Of a stretch of DNA of 64,000 bases, positions 22,898 through 34,666 are shown in pieces (position 1 is the stretch's first letter; each line of letters starts with the position of its first letter). The notes beneath the pieces are model-generated. The model worked only from the letters and a program-made list of their open reading frames with translations, did no database searches and was not told the DNA's origin. The position numbers were made by a program, and so were the translations under genes. Origin of the DNA: Chrysogorgia sp. JL179-B06. Its lineage: Eukaryota > Cnidaria > Anthozoa > Scleralcyonacea > Chrysogorgiidae. The stretch is from positions 124,001 to 188,000 of the forward strand of contig JAYKKM010000224.1 in the NCBI GenBank assembly GCA_035772405.1. Reading direction: 5' to 3'.

Positions 22898-24510
22898 TGG
22901 ACTCATTCGTGAAAACCAAGTTCGTGCTGTTTACGACGAGAACAGAAAATACAGTGCTGGGTCAAAGGGGTGGTGGAATACTGTAAATAAAATTACTGGT
23001 AGAGGAACCAAAAGCCAAAATGTGAGTTCTATCATTGACCCACATGTTATAAATTTGTATTTTCAAAAGATTAACACTGACACTCAATACATGGCTCCAA
23101 AACTTCTACCGATTCCTGAAGGAACTCGAATTCCTACTGTCGATGTACACACTGTTAAAACATTTTTGACCAAACAAAAACGAACCTCGCCAGGTCCGGA
23201 CGGGCTTCCTTATTGGATGTGGAAAGATTTCGCACAGCAACTTGCGCCAGTAGTCACCTATGTATTTAACTCTTCATTGAAACAACAGTGCGTTCCCCTC
23301 TTGTGGAAATTTGCGAATGTAAGTCCGATACCCAAAGAATCTCCTCTAACAGAATGTACCCAGCTGAGGCCTATATCGCTGATGGATATTATAATGAGAC
23401 TCTTTGAGAAAATGGTCTTCAAACAAGAAATTTCGTCAGAAGCCAAGTCAGTGATTGGAATGGATCAGTTTGCCTATAAGGAAGGCACAAATACAACAAC
23501 TGCCCTTATCAAATGCCAACATCATTGGCTTAAATGGTTGGACGAAGACGCTGACTTTGTTCCAGTGATGTCTTTCGACTTTAGTAAAGCTTTTGATTCT
23601 GTTCCTCACGACCTTGTCTGTGAAAAACTCAAGTCAACTAATATTAATCCTTACATTATTAATTGGATTATTAGTTTTTTGATGAACCGAAGACAAAGGG
23701 TTGTCGTTGATGAGATTGTAACGGAATACGTTGACATCAACAGAGGTGTACCGCAGGGTACGGTCCTTGGTCCTTTTCTGTTTTCTTTAATGGTGAACGA
23801 TATAACATTAAAAGATCCATATAGCAACTTACTTGTTAAGTTTGCTGATGACATAACTGTCAGTGCACCTGTTAAGCTAAGCTGTGATTCGGCGTCTGAG
23901 GAAGTCAGAAACATCGAGAATTGGGCAATGAATAACCGGATGTCACTGAATTTGTCAAAAACATGGGAAATGCTAGTGGGCGGCAGGACCTCCAAACCTT
24001 TACCACCATCGATAATAGGTATTGATCGGAAAAAATGGTTGAAACTTCTTGGTATTACTTTCCAAGATGACCTTTGCTGCTGGGATCTTCATGTAGATAG
24101 TCTACTGTCAAAAGCAAGTAGCCGTATGTACATATTGAGAGTATGTAGGTTTTATGGTTACTCCAAAGATCAACTTAGTAAACTGTTTGACTCACTTATT
24201 ATGTCACTGTTTTATTATGGGATAGAAGTATGGGGTTCTGCCTTGCAAAACAAATACTTGGATCGCATTGATAGGTTTTTCAGGAGAACTCATCGATATG
24301 GATACACGTCAAAAAACATTAAGATGTCCGAGAGAAAGAATATTATTTAAGAAGATATCAAATGACCCTGGACATGTTTTATATGAATTACTTCCTCCAA
24401 AAAGACAGAGAGTACTTAGAGAACGAGAACACACGTTCATCCTCCCGAAAGTTAGAACTGAAAGATATAAACGATCATTTTTAAACAGATGTCTTTTTAA
24501 CTATTTTTGA
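22890..24510 (+). pseudogene. LINE reverse transcriptase region
   Basis: 486 open codons to 24350, then a shifted 3' piece to 24510. The motifs TSPGPDGLPYWMWK, LRPISL, SFDFSKAFDSVPHD, GVPQGTVLGP and the catalytic FADD (KFADDITV) are in the usual order for non-LTR RTs. A C-terminal GYSKDQL...YGIEVWG thumb region follows. The catalytic Asp pair is intact, so the RT domain is well preserved despite the frameshift near 24340. Confidence 0.85.
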
Positions 24511-24672
24511 TATATATTAAATATTGTAAATAGATTTTAACTAACACTTTTAATAATTAGTATGTACAGTATGTAATTTACTATTCCTTGTAAAGTCACA
24601 CGTCTGTTGTGTCTATTGATAATAAAGACTTTAATAATAATAATAATAATAATGTAATATGATGCTTGTGGT

Positions 24673-24714
24673 GCTGTAGGTGTTTTTATAAGTCACATTT
24701 AGTCTAGCACTGAT
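24673..24714 (-). repeat. 42-bp inverted repeat, right arm
   Basis: Perfect reverse complement of 20828-20869, lying directly between the LINE tail and the start of the GC-rich satellite. Confidence 0.95.
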
Positions 24715-24721
24715 GAGTGCA

Positions 24722-25500
24722 GGTTGTCAATGCGGTTGTCGCTGCGGTTGTGTCGCCGCTGCGATTGTCGTCGCTGCGGTTGTCTCGTCGCTGCAGTTGT
24801 GGTCGCTGCGGTTGTCTCGTCGCTGCGGTTGTCGCCGCTGCGGTTGTCTCGTCGCTGCGGTTGTCTCGTCGTTGCGGTTGTCGCCGCTGCTGTTGTCGCC
24901 GCTGCGGTTGTCTCGTCGCTACGGTTGTGTCGCCGCTGCGGTTGTCTCGTCGCTGCAGTTGTCTCGTCGCTGCGGTTGTCGCCGCTGCGGTTGTCTCGTC
25001 GCTGCGGTTGTCTCGTCTCTGCGGTTGTCGTCGCTGCAGTTGTGGTCGCTGCGGTTGTCTCGTCGCTGCGGTTGTCGCAGCTGCGGTTGTCTCGTCGCTG
25101 CGGTTGTCTCGTCGCTGCGGTTGTCGCCGCTGCTGTTGTCGCCGCTGCGGTTGTCTCGTCGCTACGGTTGTGTCGCCGCTGCGGTTGTCTCGTCGCTGCA
25201 GTTGTCTCGTCGCTGCGGTTGTCGCCGCTGCGGTTGTCTCGTCGCTGCGGTTGTCTCGTCTCTGCGGTTGTCGTCGCTGCAGTTGTGGTCGCTGCGGTTG
25301 TCTCGTCGCTGCGGTTGTCTCGTCGCTACGGTTGTGTCGCCGCTGCGGTTGTCTCGTCGCTGCGGTTGTCTCGTCGCTGCGGTTGTCTCGTCGCTGCGGT
25401 TGTCGCCACTGCGGTTGTGTCGCCGCTGCGGTTGTCTCGTCGCTGCGGTTGTCTCGTCGCTGCGGTTGTCTCGTCGCTGCGGTTGTCGCCACTGCGGTTG
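24722..25500. repeat. GC-rich satellite block 1
   Basis: Tandem units of 15 bp (GTCGCCGCTGCGGTT type) and 17 bp (GTCTCGTCGCTGCGGTT type). The units rarely create stops, so long spurious ORFs (over 250 codons) run in several frames of both strands. Confidence 0.97.
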
Positions 25501-28500
25501 ATAGATAGATAGATAGAAAACTTTATTTAAACACGCTGACCCCGTCAACCGAAGCTGATTTCCACGAGGGGCGTGTGTATAACAATTGTAGTATTTAAGA
25601 TTATTTACAGAGTATGAAATATAGTATATTGAATACATTTATAGATTTAGGTAAGTTACGTATTAAAATCAACTAGTAGAAATCTATATACAGCTGGTAC
25701 ATCTATTTACATTTACTATCAATGTGAGTAGCGATTTTATTTCGAAAAGAAGAAAGGGATTTGCTCTCCCTAATTTCTTTTGGAATAGAATTCCAAAGGT
25801 ATGCCCCGTCATACATGAAACTATTTTTCATATTATTAGTACGCGGTTTTGGTAAACAAAGACTACTTGAAATGTCTCGAAGATTATGGTCTGTCATCTC
25901 ACCTTTATATGTGAAAAGATTAGTGAGTGACTCAGGACCCATTTTATTTAATATTTTATACATCATTTTTGCTTTAGCTTTTTTTCTTTCTGTTTTAAGT
26001 GGCACCCAGCCTAATGCTTGTAAAGCAACAGAGTGATCTATATCATTGCTCATATTCATGATAATTCGAGCAGCTCTATTTTGCAGTTTTTGGAGTCGTT
26101 TTGATTGTGTTTCACCAAACACATCCCATACTTCACAACAGTAATCGAAGTATGGGCGAACAATAGCATTATATACAGAAAGAAGAGTTTTCTTATCAGC
26201 AAATTCTTTTAATCGTCGAAGAGCGGAGATTCCCGCTGTTATTTTCTTGCAAATATTTTCAGTATTACTCTTCCAAGATAAATGCTGGTCAACTGTCACT
26301 CCAAGAGTTTTACATTCATAAACTTGTTTAGTCTGTTTGTTATCAATTATAACATTTGATTGCAAATTTGAAATACTTTTTATCATTGGCTTTGAACCAA
26401 TTAGCATAAATTCAGTCTTAGCTACGTTTAGACTAAGTTTATTGGCGATTAACCATTTTCTAAGGTTTTCCAAATCAGAATTCACCGCAGCTTCAAGATG
26501 AGTTATAGAATCTCCAGAGGCTGTTAGATTTGTGTCGTCAGCAAACAACCGAGGTTTTGTTTTATTCAGACATTGAGGCAAATCATTAATATATAATAGA
26601 AAGAATAGTGGCCCAAGAATAGAGCCTTGCGGTACACCACATTTGATCGATTTCTCTGATGAAATAGATCCTTTTATTTGGCATATTTGACTTCGATTTG
26701 TGAGATAAGATTTGAGAAAGGTTAGAGCTTGTCCTTTTACTCCATAAAGTTCCAACTTTTTTAGTAGAATTTGATGATCAACAGTATCAAATGCTTTTTT
26801 TCAAGTCAATTAAAACCACCAGGTTAAACATTTTTCTGTCTAAATTCATATACCAGTTCATTTGTACAGTCCAGCAATGCTGTAGCTGTAGAGGTGAAAT
26901 TTTCGAAAACCAAACTGAGAATTACTCAGAAGTTCAAATTTGGATAGGTAATTGTACAGTTGATCATACAGAATTCGTTCCATAATTTTGCTAATAGCTG
27001 GCAAAACTGATATTGGTCTGTAGTTTCCTGGTACATTTCGTTGGCCATTTTTATAGAGAGGTACTACTCTAGCCATTTTCCATTTATCAGGGAAAGAGGA
27101 TAGAGCAATAGCCTGATTAAAAAATATGTGTCAACGAATTTGAAATGGCAGGTGCAGCTATTTTGATAATTTTACAAGAAATTTTATCAACACCAGTGGC
27201 TTTATTGCTAGAAAGACCATGCAAGAGATGGTAGACATTACTGACGGTAACTGGCTGAAATGCAGTGAATTCTGATTTAGCATTCTTAACATATGTTTCA
27301 AAGTTGTAATTTGAGGCATCAATATTGCTTGCTAAATCAGGGCCAATATTTGAAAAATAATCATTAAAGCCCTCTGCAATATCTTTCGGACTTGTTAAAA
27401 CAATATTCACCTAGCTTTAGTTCGTTCACCACTGTTGGTTTGCTTTGTCTACCTAAAAGGTTGTTTATAGTTTTCCAAGCCTCTTTAGGATTGCATTTTT
27501 TGACCAGCAATTTTCGTGGAATAATAATCTTTTTTTGTATTTCTAAGTTCTATATTCACTTTATTTCTTGTTGCTTTATAATTTTTTCCAATCTTTTTTC
27601 TAGGTTTGTAATAATGGCTTTTCTTTTTAATTTGTCCCTTGTAACTATAAGTTGCTTTATATCACTTGTAATCCAAGGGACCTTTTTTTATCTAATCTTT
27701 TGTGTTGGAGTGGTGCATGCTTATCTAGGACCTCTAAGAATAATTTCTTCCAAATTTCCCACATAGCATTTGGATCTTCAGCAAAAATATATACATACTC
27801 CCAGTGTTGTCCCAGGAGATCCGCAACAAATTTTTGATTATCAAATTTTTTCATATTTCTAATCTCGACAGTGTTTTCTTGTTTTTAAAAATGCAAAGTT
27901 TCCTGATTGCAAATATTAAACTTATGATCACTAATACCTGTATGAATAACACCAGAATCAGAAATTTTCTCTGGTGTTATTAGTAACCATATGATCAATA
28001 AGGCTGGCAGTAGTCATAGTTACTCGAGTAGCCTTCATCAATCAATTGTGATAATTGATACAATTCATATAGTGATTTAATTTTTTTGGTAGGAAGATTA
28101 GATTCCTTATCTGTTTTTAGCATGTCACAGTTTAGATCACCAAGAATTATACATTTCTTTATTTTTCATCATCAATAGTCTTGATTAATTTTTCAAAAAG
28201 GTCAAAGAAATCAGATGATGCATTGGGTGGTCTATAAACTGTTGTAACAAGAAATGGTCGGCTATGTGGCTTAATAATTTCAACACAAACACCCTCTAGT
28301 TCAGAGGGAATCAGATCATGTCTTATATTGTAATTGATAGAGCTACGCAAGTAAATACATACTCCACCTCCATTTCTCGATCTATCTTTTCTTAATAATA
28401 TCATAACCATCAAGGTGAATCAGGTTATCAGTTATACTGGAGTCAAGTCGTGTTTTCATTGAAAGCAATGAGATCAATGTAATTGTTTTGACATTGAAAA

Positions 28501-28560
28501 CCTTATTTCATCAATTTTTTTGGGCAGACTAACAATGTTTAGAAAAGCCATTTTAAAATT
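25501..28560 (-). mobile_element. CR1/L2-like non-LTR retrotransposon, minus strand, decayed
   Basis: Lies inside the satellite. Reading right to left: EEP endonuclease fragments (start near 28553; NGGGVCIYLRS and TTVYRPPNAS around 28200-28413), spacer and RT N-terminal pieces (27117-27854, 26858-27076), then the RT core and C terminus (25703-26755), a short 3' UTR and a GATA-type tail at 25501-25516. Multiple one-base shifts break the long ORF. Confidence 0.85.
25703..26755 (-). pseudogene. LINE reverse transcriptase C-terminal half
   Basis: 350 open codons. GVPQGSILGPLFFLLYINDL and the catalytic LFADDTNL are present, then a YDYCCEVW-like thumb and the conserved LINE C terminus (SFMYDGAYLWNSIP). 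Upstream RT motifs are in other frames, so the gene is broken just before this ORF. Confidence 0.85.
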
Positions 28561-28593
28561 CCTCTTTCTTTGGGGATAGAGTTCAGATAGAGT

Positions 28594-30090
28594 TCGCTGC
28601 GGTTGTCTCGTCGCTGCAGTTGTGGTCGCTGCGGTTGTCTCGTCGCTGCGTTTGTCTCGTCGCTGCGGTTGTCTCGTCGCTGCGGTTGTCGCCGCTGCTG
28701 TTGTCGTCGCTGCGGTTGTCTCGTCGCTGCGTTTATCGCCGCTGCGGTTGTCTCGTCGCTACGGTTGTGTCGCCGCTGCGGTTGTCTCGTCGCTGCGGTT
28801 GTCTCGTCGCTGCGGTTGTCGCCGCTGCGCTTATCTCGTCGCTGCGGTTGTCTCGTCTATGCGGTTGTCGTCGCTGCGGTTGTCTCGTCGTTGCAGTTGT
28901 GGTCGCTGCGGTTGTCTCGTCGCTGCGGTTGTCTCGTCGCTGCGGTTGTCTCGTCGCTGCGGTTGTCTCGTCGCTGCGGTTGTCGCCGCTGCGTTTTGTC
29001 GTCGCTGTGGTTGTCGCCGCTGCGTTATGTCGTCGCTGCGGTTGTGTCGTCGCTGCGGTTGTGTCGTCGCTGCGGTTGTGTCGTCGCTGCGGTTGTGTCG
29101 TCGCTGCGGTTGAGTCGTCGCTGCGGATGTGTGCCGCTGCGGTTGTTGACGCTGCGGTTGTCTCGTCGCTGCGGTTGTCTCGTCGCTGCGGTTGTCGCTG
29201 TTGCGGTTGTGTCGTCGCTGCGGTTGTTGCCACTACGGTTGTCGCTGCGGATGTGTCGTCGCTGCGGTTGAATCGTCGCTGCGGTTGTCGTCGCTGCGGT
29301 TGTGTCGTCGCTGCGGTTGTTGCTGCGGTTGTCGCTGCGGTTGTGTCGTCGCTGCGGTTGTGTCGTCGCTGCGGTTGTGTCGTCGCTGTGGTTGTGTCGT
29401 CGCTGCGGTTGTGTCGTCGCTGCGGTTGTCGCCGCTGCGGTTGTCGTTGTGTCGTCGCTGCGGTTGTCTTGTCGCTGCAGTTGTTGCCGCTGCTGTTGTC
29501 GCCGCTGCAGTTGTCTCGTCGCTGCGGTTGTGTCGCCGCTGCGGTTAACTCGTTGCTGCGGTTGTCGTCGCTGCGGTTGGCTCGTCGCTGCGGTTGTTGT
29601 CGCTGCTGTTGTCGCCGCTGCGGTTGTTTCGTCGCCGCGGTTGTCTCACCGCTACGGTTGTCGCCCCTGCGGTTGTCTCGTCGCTGCGGTTGTCGTCGCT
29701 GCGGTTGTCTCGTCGCTGCGTTTGTCGCCGCTGCGGTTGTCTCGTCGCTGCGGTTGTCGCCGCTGCGGTTGTCGCCGCTGCGGTTGTCTCGTCGCTGCGG
29801 TTGTCGTCGCTGCCGTTGTCTCGTCGCTCCTGTCTCGTCGCTGCGGTTCTCGCCGCTGTGGTTGTCTCGTCGCTGCGGTTGTCTCGTCGCTGCGGTTGTC
29901 GTCGCTGCGGTTGTCGCCGCTGCGGTTGTCTCGTCGCTGCGGTTGTCTTGTCGCTGCGGTTGTCGCCGCTGCGGTTGTCGCCGCTGCTGTTGTCGCCGCT
30001 GCGGTTGTCGTTGTGTCGTCGCTGCGGTTGTGTCGTCGCTGCGGTTGTGTCGTCGCTGCGGTTGTCGCCGATGCGGTTGTCTCGTTGTTA
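28594..30090. repeat. GC-rich satellite block 2
   Basis: Same 15/17-bp units as block 1, with a sub-region (about 29030-29450) enriched in GTGTCGTCGCTGCGGTT variants. Much of it recurs in block 5. Confidence 0.97.
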
Positions 30091-30496
30091 GATCATGACC
30101 TTAGGGGCTCCTCTACCTCTCTGCAGCTACCTTTACCTAGAACTGAAAATCTTAAGAAAAGTTTTTGTTATGATGGAGCTAAACTGTGGAATTCTCTACC
30201 CGCAGATTTGCGATAATCAAATTCATTACCAATATTCAAAAATGGAATCGACGCTCACAATTTTTAATACTATACAGACCTTTTAATTTAATATATTATT
30301 ATCGATTTGTATATGTAGAACTAGCTTAGCTTCTGTTTTTAATTAGTAAATAATTCTTTTTTTTAATAAGTAAATGTATATATTTGAACAAATAATGTAA
30401 TCCACACGCCCCTTGTGGAAACCAGCTTTTAAGTTATAGGCGGCTATAGCGTGTGATTTTAAATAAAGTTTACCTTACCTTACCTTACCTTACCTT
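30091..30496 (+). mobile_element. LINE 3'-end module 1 inside the satellite
   Basis: About 400 bp encoding the last 40 or so residues of a CR1/L2-like RT (DHDLRGSS...SFCYDGAKLWNSLP), a 3' UTR with an AATAAA signal near the end, and a tail of ACCTT pentamers. The sequence differs from the minus-strand LINE at 25501 but is from a related family. Confidence 0.88.
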
Positions 30497-31592
30497 GCTG
30501 TTGTCGCCGCTGCGGTTGTCTCGCCGCTGCTGTTGTCTCGTCGCTGCGGTTGTCGCCGCTGCGGTTGTCTCGTCGCTGCGGTAATCGTCGCTGCGGTTGT
30601 CTCGTCGCTGCGGTTGTCGCCGCTGCGGTTGTCGCCGCTGCGGTTTTCTCGTCGCTGAGGTTGTCGTCGCTGCGGTTGTCTCGTCGCTGCGGTTGTCGCC
30701 GCTGCTGTTGTCGCCGCTGTGGTTGTCTCGTCGCCGCGGTTGTGTCGCCGCTGCGGTTGTCTCGTTGCTGCGGTTGTCGTCGCTGCGGTTGTCTCGTCGC
30801 TGCGGTTGTCGTCGCTGCTGTTGTCGCCGCTGCGGTTGTTTCGTCGCCGCGGTTGTCTCGCCGCTGCGGTTGTCGCCGCTGCGGTTGTCTCGTCGCTGCG
30901 GTTGTCGTCGCTGCGGTTGTCTCGTCGCTGCGTTTGTCGCCGCTGTGGTTGTCTCGTCGCTGCGGTTGTCGCCGCTGCGGTTGTCTCGTCGCTGCAGTTG
31001 TTGCCGCTGCTGTTGTCGCCGCTGCAGTTGTCTCGTCGCTGCGGTTGTGTCGCCGCTGCGGTTAATTCGTTGCTGCGGTTGTCGTCGCTGCGGTTGGCTC
31101 GTCGCTGCGGTTGTTGTCGCTGCTGTTGTCGCCGCTGCGGTTGTTTCGTCGCCGCGGTTGTCTCACCGCTACGGTTGTCGCCCCTGCGGTTGTCTCGTCG
31201 CTGCGGTTGTCGTCGCTGCGGTTGTCTCGTCGCTGCGTTTGTCGCCGCTGCGGTTGTCTCGTCGCTGCTGTTGTCGCCGCTGCGGTTGTCGCCGCTGCGG
31301 TTGTCTCGTCGCTGCGGTTGTCGTCGCTGCCGTTGTCTCGTCGCTCCTGTCTCGTCGCTGCGGTTGTCGCCGCTGTGGTTGTCTCGTCGCTGCGGTTGTC
31401 TCGTCGCTGCGGTTGTCGTCGCTGCGGTTGTCGCCGCTGCGGTTGTCTCGTCGCTGCGGTTGTCTCGTCGCTGCGGTTGTCGCCGCTGCTGTTGTCGCCG
31501 CTGCGGTTGTCGTTGTGTCGTCGCTGCGGTTGTGTCGTCGCTGCGGTTGTGTCGTCGCTGCGGTTGTCGCCGATGCGGTTGTCTCGTTGTTA
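30497..31592. repeat. GC-rich satellite block 3
   Basis: Same 15/17-bp units. Its start is nearly identical to the starts of blocks 4, 6 and 8, directly after each LINE module. Confidence 0.97.
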
Positions 31593-31996
31593 GATCATGA
31601 CCTTAGGGGCTCCTCTACCTCTCTGCAGCTACCTTTACCTAGAACTGAAAATCTTAAGAAAAGTTTTTGTTATGATGGAGCTAAACTGTGGAATTCTCTA
31701 CCCGCAGATTTGCGATAATCAAATTCATTACCAATATTCAAAAATGGAATCGACGCTCACAATTTTTAATACTATACAGACCTTTTAATTTAATATATTA
31801 TTATCGATTTGTATATGTAGAACTAGCTTAGCTTCTGTTTTTAATTAGTAAATAATTCTTTTTTTAATAAGTAAATGTATATATTTGAACAAATAATGTA
31901 ATCCACACGCCCCTTGTGGAAACCAGCTTTTAAGTTGACGGGGCTATAGCGTGTGATTTTAAATAAAGTTTACCTTACCTTACCTTACCTTACCTT
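31593..31996 (+). mobile_element. LINE 3'-end module 2 inside the satellite
   Basis: Near-identical copy of 30091-30496, including the ACCTT tail. It starts 1502 bp after module 1. Confidence 0.88.
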
Positions 31997-32513
31997 GCTG
32001 TTGTCGCCGCTGCGGTTGTCTCGCCGCTGCTGTTGTCTCGTCGCTGCGGTTGTCGCCGCTGCGGTTGTCTCGTCGCTGCGGTAATCGTCGCTGCGGTTGT
32101 CTCGTCGCTGCGGTTGTCGCCGCTGCGGTTTTCTCGTCGCTGAGGTTGTCGTCGCTGCGGTTGTCTCGTCGCTGCGGTTGTCGCCGCTGCTGTTGTCGCC
32201 GCTGTGGTTGTCTCGTCGCCGCGGTTGTGTCGCCGCTGCGGTTGTCTCGTTGCTGCGGTTGTCGTCGCTGCGGTTGTCTCGTCGCTGCGGTTGTCGTCGC
32301 TGCTGTTGTCGCCGCTGCGGTTGTTTCGTCGCCGCGGTTGTCTCGCCGCTGCGGTTGTCGTCGCTGCGGTTGTCTCGTCGCTGCGGTTGTCGTCGCTGCG
32401 GTTGTCTCGTCGCTGCGTTTGTCGCCGCTGCGGTTGTCTCGTCGCTGCGGTTGTCGCCGCTGCGGTTGTCTCGTCGCTGCAGTTGTGTCTCGTCGCTGCG
32501 GTTGTCTCGTCGC
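31997..32513. repeat. GC-rich satellite block 4
   Basis: Same units, ends abruptly in a LINE endonuclease fragment. Confidence 0.97.
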
Positions 32514-32665
32514 TGGAGTCAAGTCGTGTTTCATTGAAAGCAATGAGATCAATGTAATTGTTTGACATTGAAAACCTTATTTCATCAATTTTTTTGGGCA
32601 GACTAACAATGTTTAGAAAAGCCATTTTAAAACCTCTTTCTTTGGGGATAGAGTTCAGATAGAGT
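32514..32665 (-). mobile_element. LINE 5' fragment, duplicate of 28438-28593
   Basis: Near-identical to the 5' end of the minus-strand LINE, with the start of the EEP domain (DLIAFNETRLDS), and flanked on the right by the same satellite junction. It shows that the LINE/satellite junction itself was duplicated. Confidence 0.85.
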
Positions 32666-34262
32666 TCGCTGCGGTTGTCTCGTCGCTGCAGTTGTGGTCG
32701 CTGCGGTTGTCTCGTCGCTGCGGTTGTCTCGTCGCTGCGGTTGTCTCGTCGCTGCGGTTGTCTCGTCTCTGCGGTTGTGGTCGCTGCGGTTGTCTCGTCG
32801 CTGCAGTTGTGGTCGCTGCGGTTGTCTCGTCGCTGCGTTTGTCTCGTCGCTGCGGTTGTCTCGTCGCTGCGGTTGTCGCCGCTGCTGTTGTCGTCGCTGC
32901 GGTTGTCTCGTCGCTGCGTTTATCGCCGCTGCGGTTGTCTCGTCGCTACGGTTGTGTCGCCGCTGCGGTTGTCTCGTCGCTGCGGTTGTCTCGTCGCTGC
33001 GGTTGTCGCCGCTGCGGTTATCTCGTCGCTGCGGTTGTCTCGTCTATGCGGTTGTCGTCGCTGTGGTTGTCTCGTCGCTGCAGTTGTGGTCGCTGCGGTT
33101 TTCTCGTCGCTGCGGTTGTCTCGTCGCTGCGGTTGTCTCGTCGCTGCGGTTGTCTCGTCGCTGCGGTTGTCGCCGCTGCGTTTTGTCGTCGCTGTGGTTG
33201 TCGCCGCTGCGTTATGTCGTCGCTGCGGTTGTGTCGTCGCTGCGGTTGTGTCGTCGCTGCGGTTGTGTCGTCGCTGCGGTTGTGTCGTCGCTGCGGTTGA
33301 GTCGTCGCTGCGGATGTGTGCCGCTGCGGTTGTTGACGCTGCGGTTGTCTCGTCGCTGCGGTTGTCTCGTCGCTGCGGTTGTCTCGTCGCTGCGGTTGTC
33401 GCTGTTGCGGTTGTGTCGTCGCTGCGGTTGTTGCCACTACGGTTGTCGCTGCGGATGTGTCGTCGCTGCGGTTGAATCGTCGCTGCGGTTGTCGTCGCTG
33501 CGGTTGTGTCGTCGCTGCGGTTGTTGCTGCGGTTGTCGCTGCGGTTGTGTCGTCGCTGCGGTTGTGTCGTCGCTGCGGTTGTGTCGTCGCTGTGGTTGTG
33601 TCGTCGCTGCGGTTGTGTCGTCGCTGCGGTTGTCGCCGCTGCGGTTGTCGTTGTGTCGTCGCTGCGGTTGTCTTGTCGCTGCAGTTGTTGCCGCTGCTGT
33701 TGTCGCCGCTGCAGTTGTCTCGTCGCTGCGGTTGTGTCGCCGCTGCGGTTAACTCGTTGCTGCGGTTGTCGTCGCTGCGGTTGGCTCGTCGCTGCGGTTG
33801 TTGTCGCTGCTGTTGTCGCCGCTGCGGTTGTTTCGTCGCCGCGGTTGTCTCACCGCTACGGTTGTCGCCCCTGCGGTTGTCTCGTCGCTGCGGTTGTCGT
33901 CGCTGCGGTTGTCTCGTCGCTGCGTTTGTCGCCGCTGCGGTTGTCTCGTCGCTGCGGTTGTCGCCGCTGCGGTTGTCGCCGCTGCGGTTGTCGTCGCTGC
34001 GGTTGTCGTCGCTGCCGTTGTCTCGTCGCTCCTGTCTCGTCGCTGCGGTTGTCGCCGCTGTGGTTGTCTCGTCGCTGCGGTTGTCTCGTCGCTGCGGTTG
34101 TCGTCGCTGCGGTTGTCTCGTCGCTGCGGTTGTCTCGTCGCTGCGGTTGTCGCCGCTGCTGTTGTCGCCGCTGCGGTTGTCGTTGTGTCGTCGCTGCGGT
34201 TGTGTCGTCGCTGCGGTTGTGTCGTCGCTGCGGTTGTCGCCGATGCGGTTGTCTCGTTGTTA
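32666..34262. repeat. GC-rich satellite block 5
   Basis: Same units. Parallels block 2 over most of its length, including the rare GGATGTGTGCCGCTGCGG variant near 33311 (29123 in block 2). Confidence 0.97.
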
Positions 34263-34666
34263 GATCATGACCTTAGGGGCTCCTCTACCTCTCGGCAGCT
34301 ACCTTTACCTAGAACTGAAAATCTTAAGAAAAGTTTTTGTTATGATGGAGCTAAACTGTGGAATTCTCTACCCGCAGATTTGCGATAATCAAATTCATTA
34401 CCAATATTCAAAAATGGAATCGACGCTCACAATTTTTAATACTATATAGACCTTTTAATTTAATATATTATTATCGATTTGTATATCTAGAACTAGCTTA
34501 GCTTCTGTTTTTAATTAGTAAATAATTCTTTTTTTAATAAGTAAATGTATATATTTGAACAAATAATGTAATCCACACGCCCCTTGTGGAAACCAGCTTT
34601 TAAGTTGACGGGGCTATAGCGTGTGATTTTAAATAAAGTTTACCTTACCTTACCTTACCTTACCTT
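34263..34666 (+). mobile_element. LINE 3'-end module 3 inside the satellite
   Basis: Near-identical to modules 1 and 2 with a few substitutions (for example CTCGGCAG for CTCTGCAG), shared with module 4. Confidence 0.88.

Larger units (their letters stand above)
21304..24652 (+). mobile_element. CR1/L2-like non-LTR retrotransposon, decayed
   Basis: Runs from a Ser/Asn-rich N-terminal frame (21304-21561) through an apurinic-type endonuclease and a reverse transcriptase to a 3' tail of TAA trinucleotides ending at 24652, the tail type typical of L2/CR1-like LINEs. Several stops and shifts make it non-autonomous. Confidence 0.82.
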
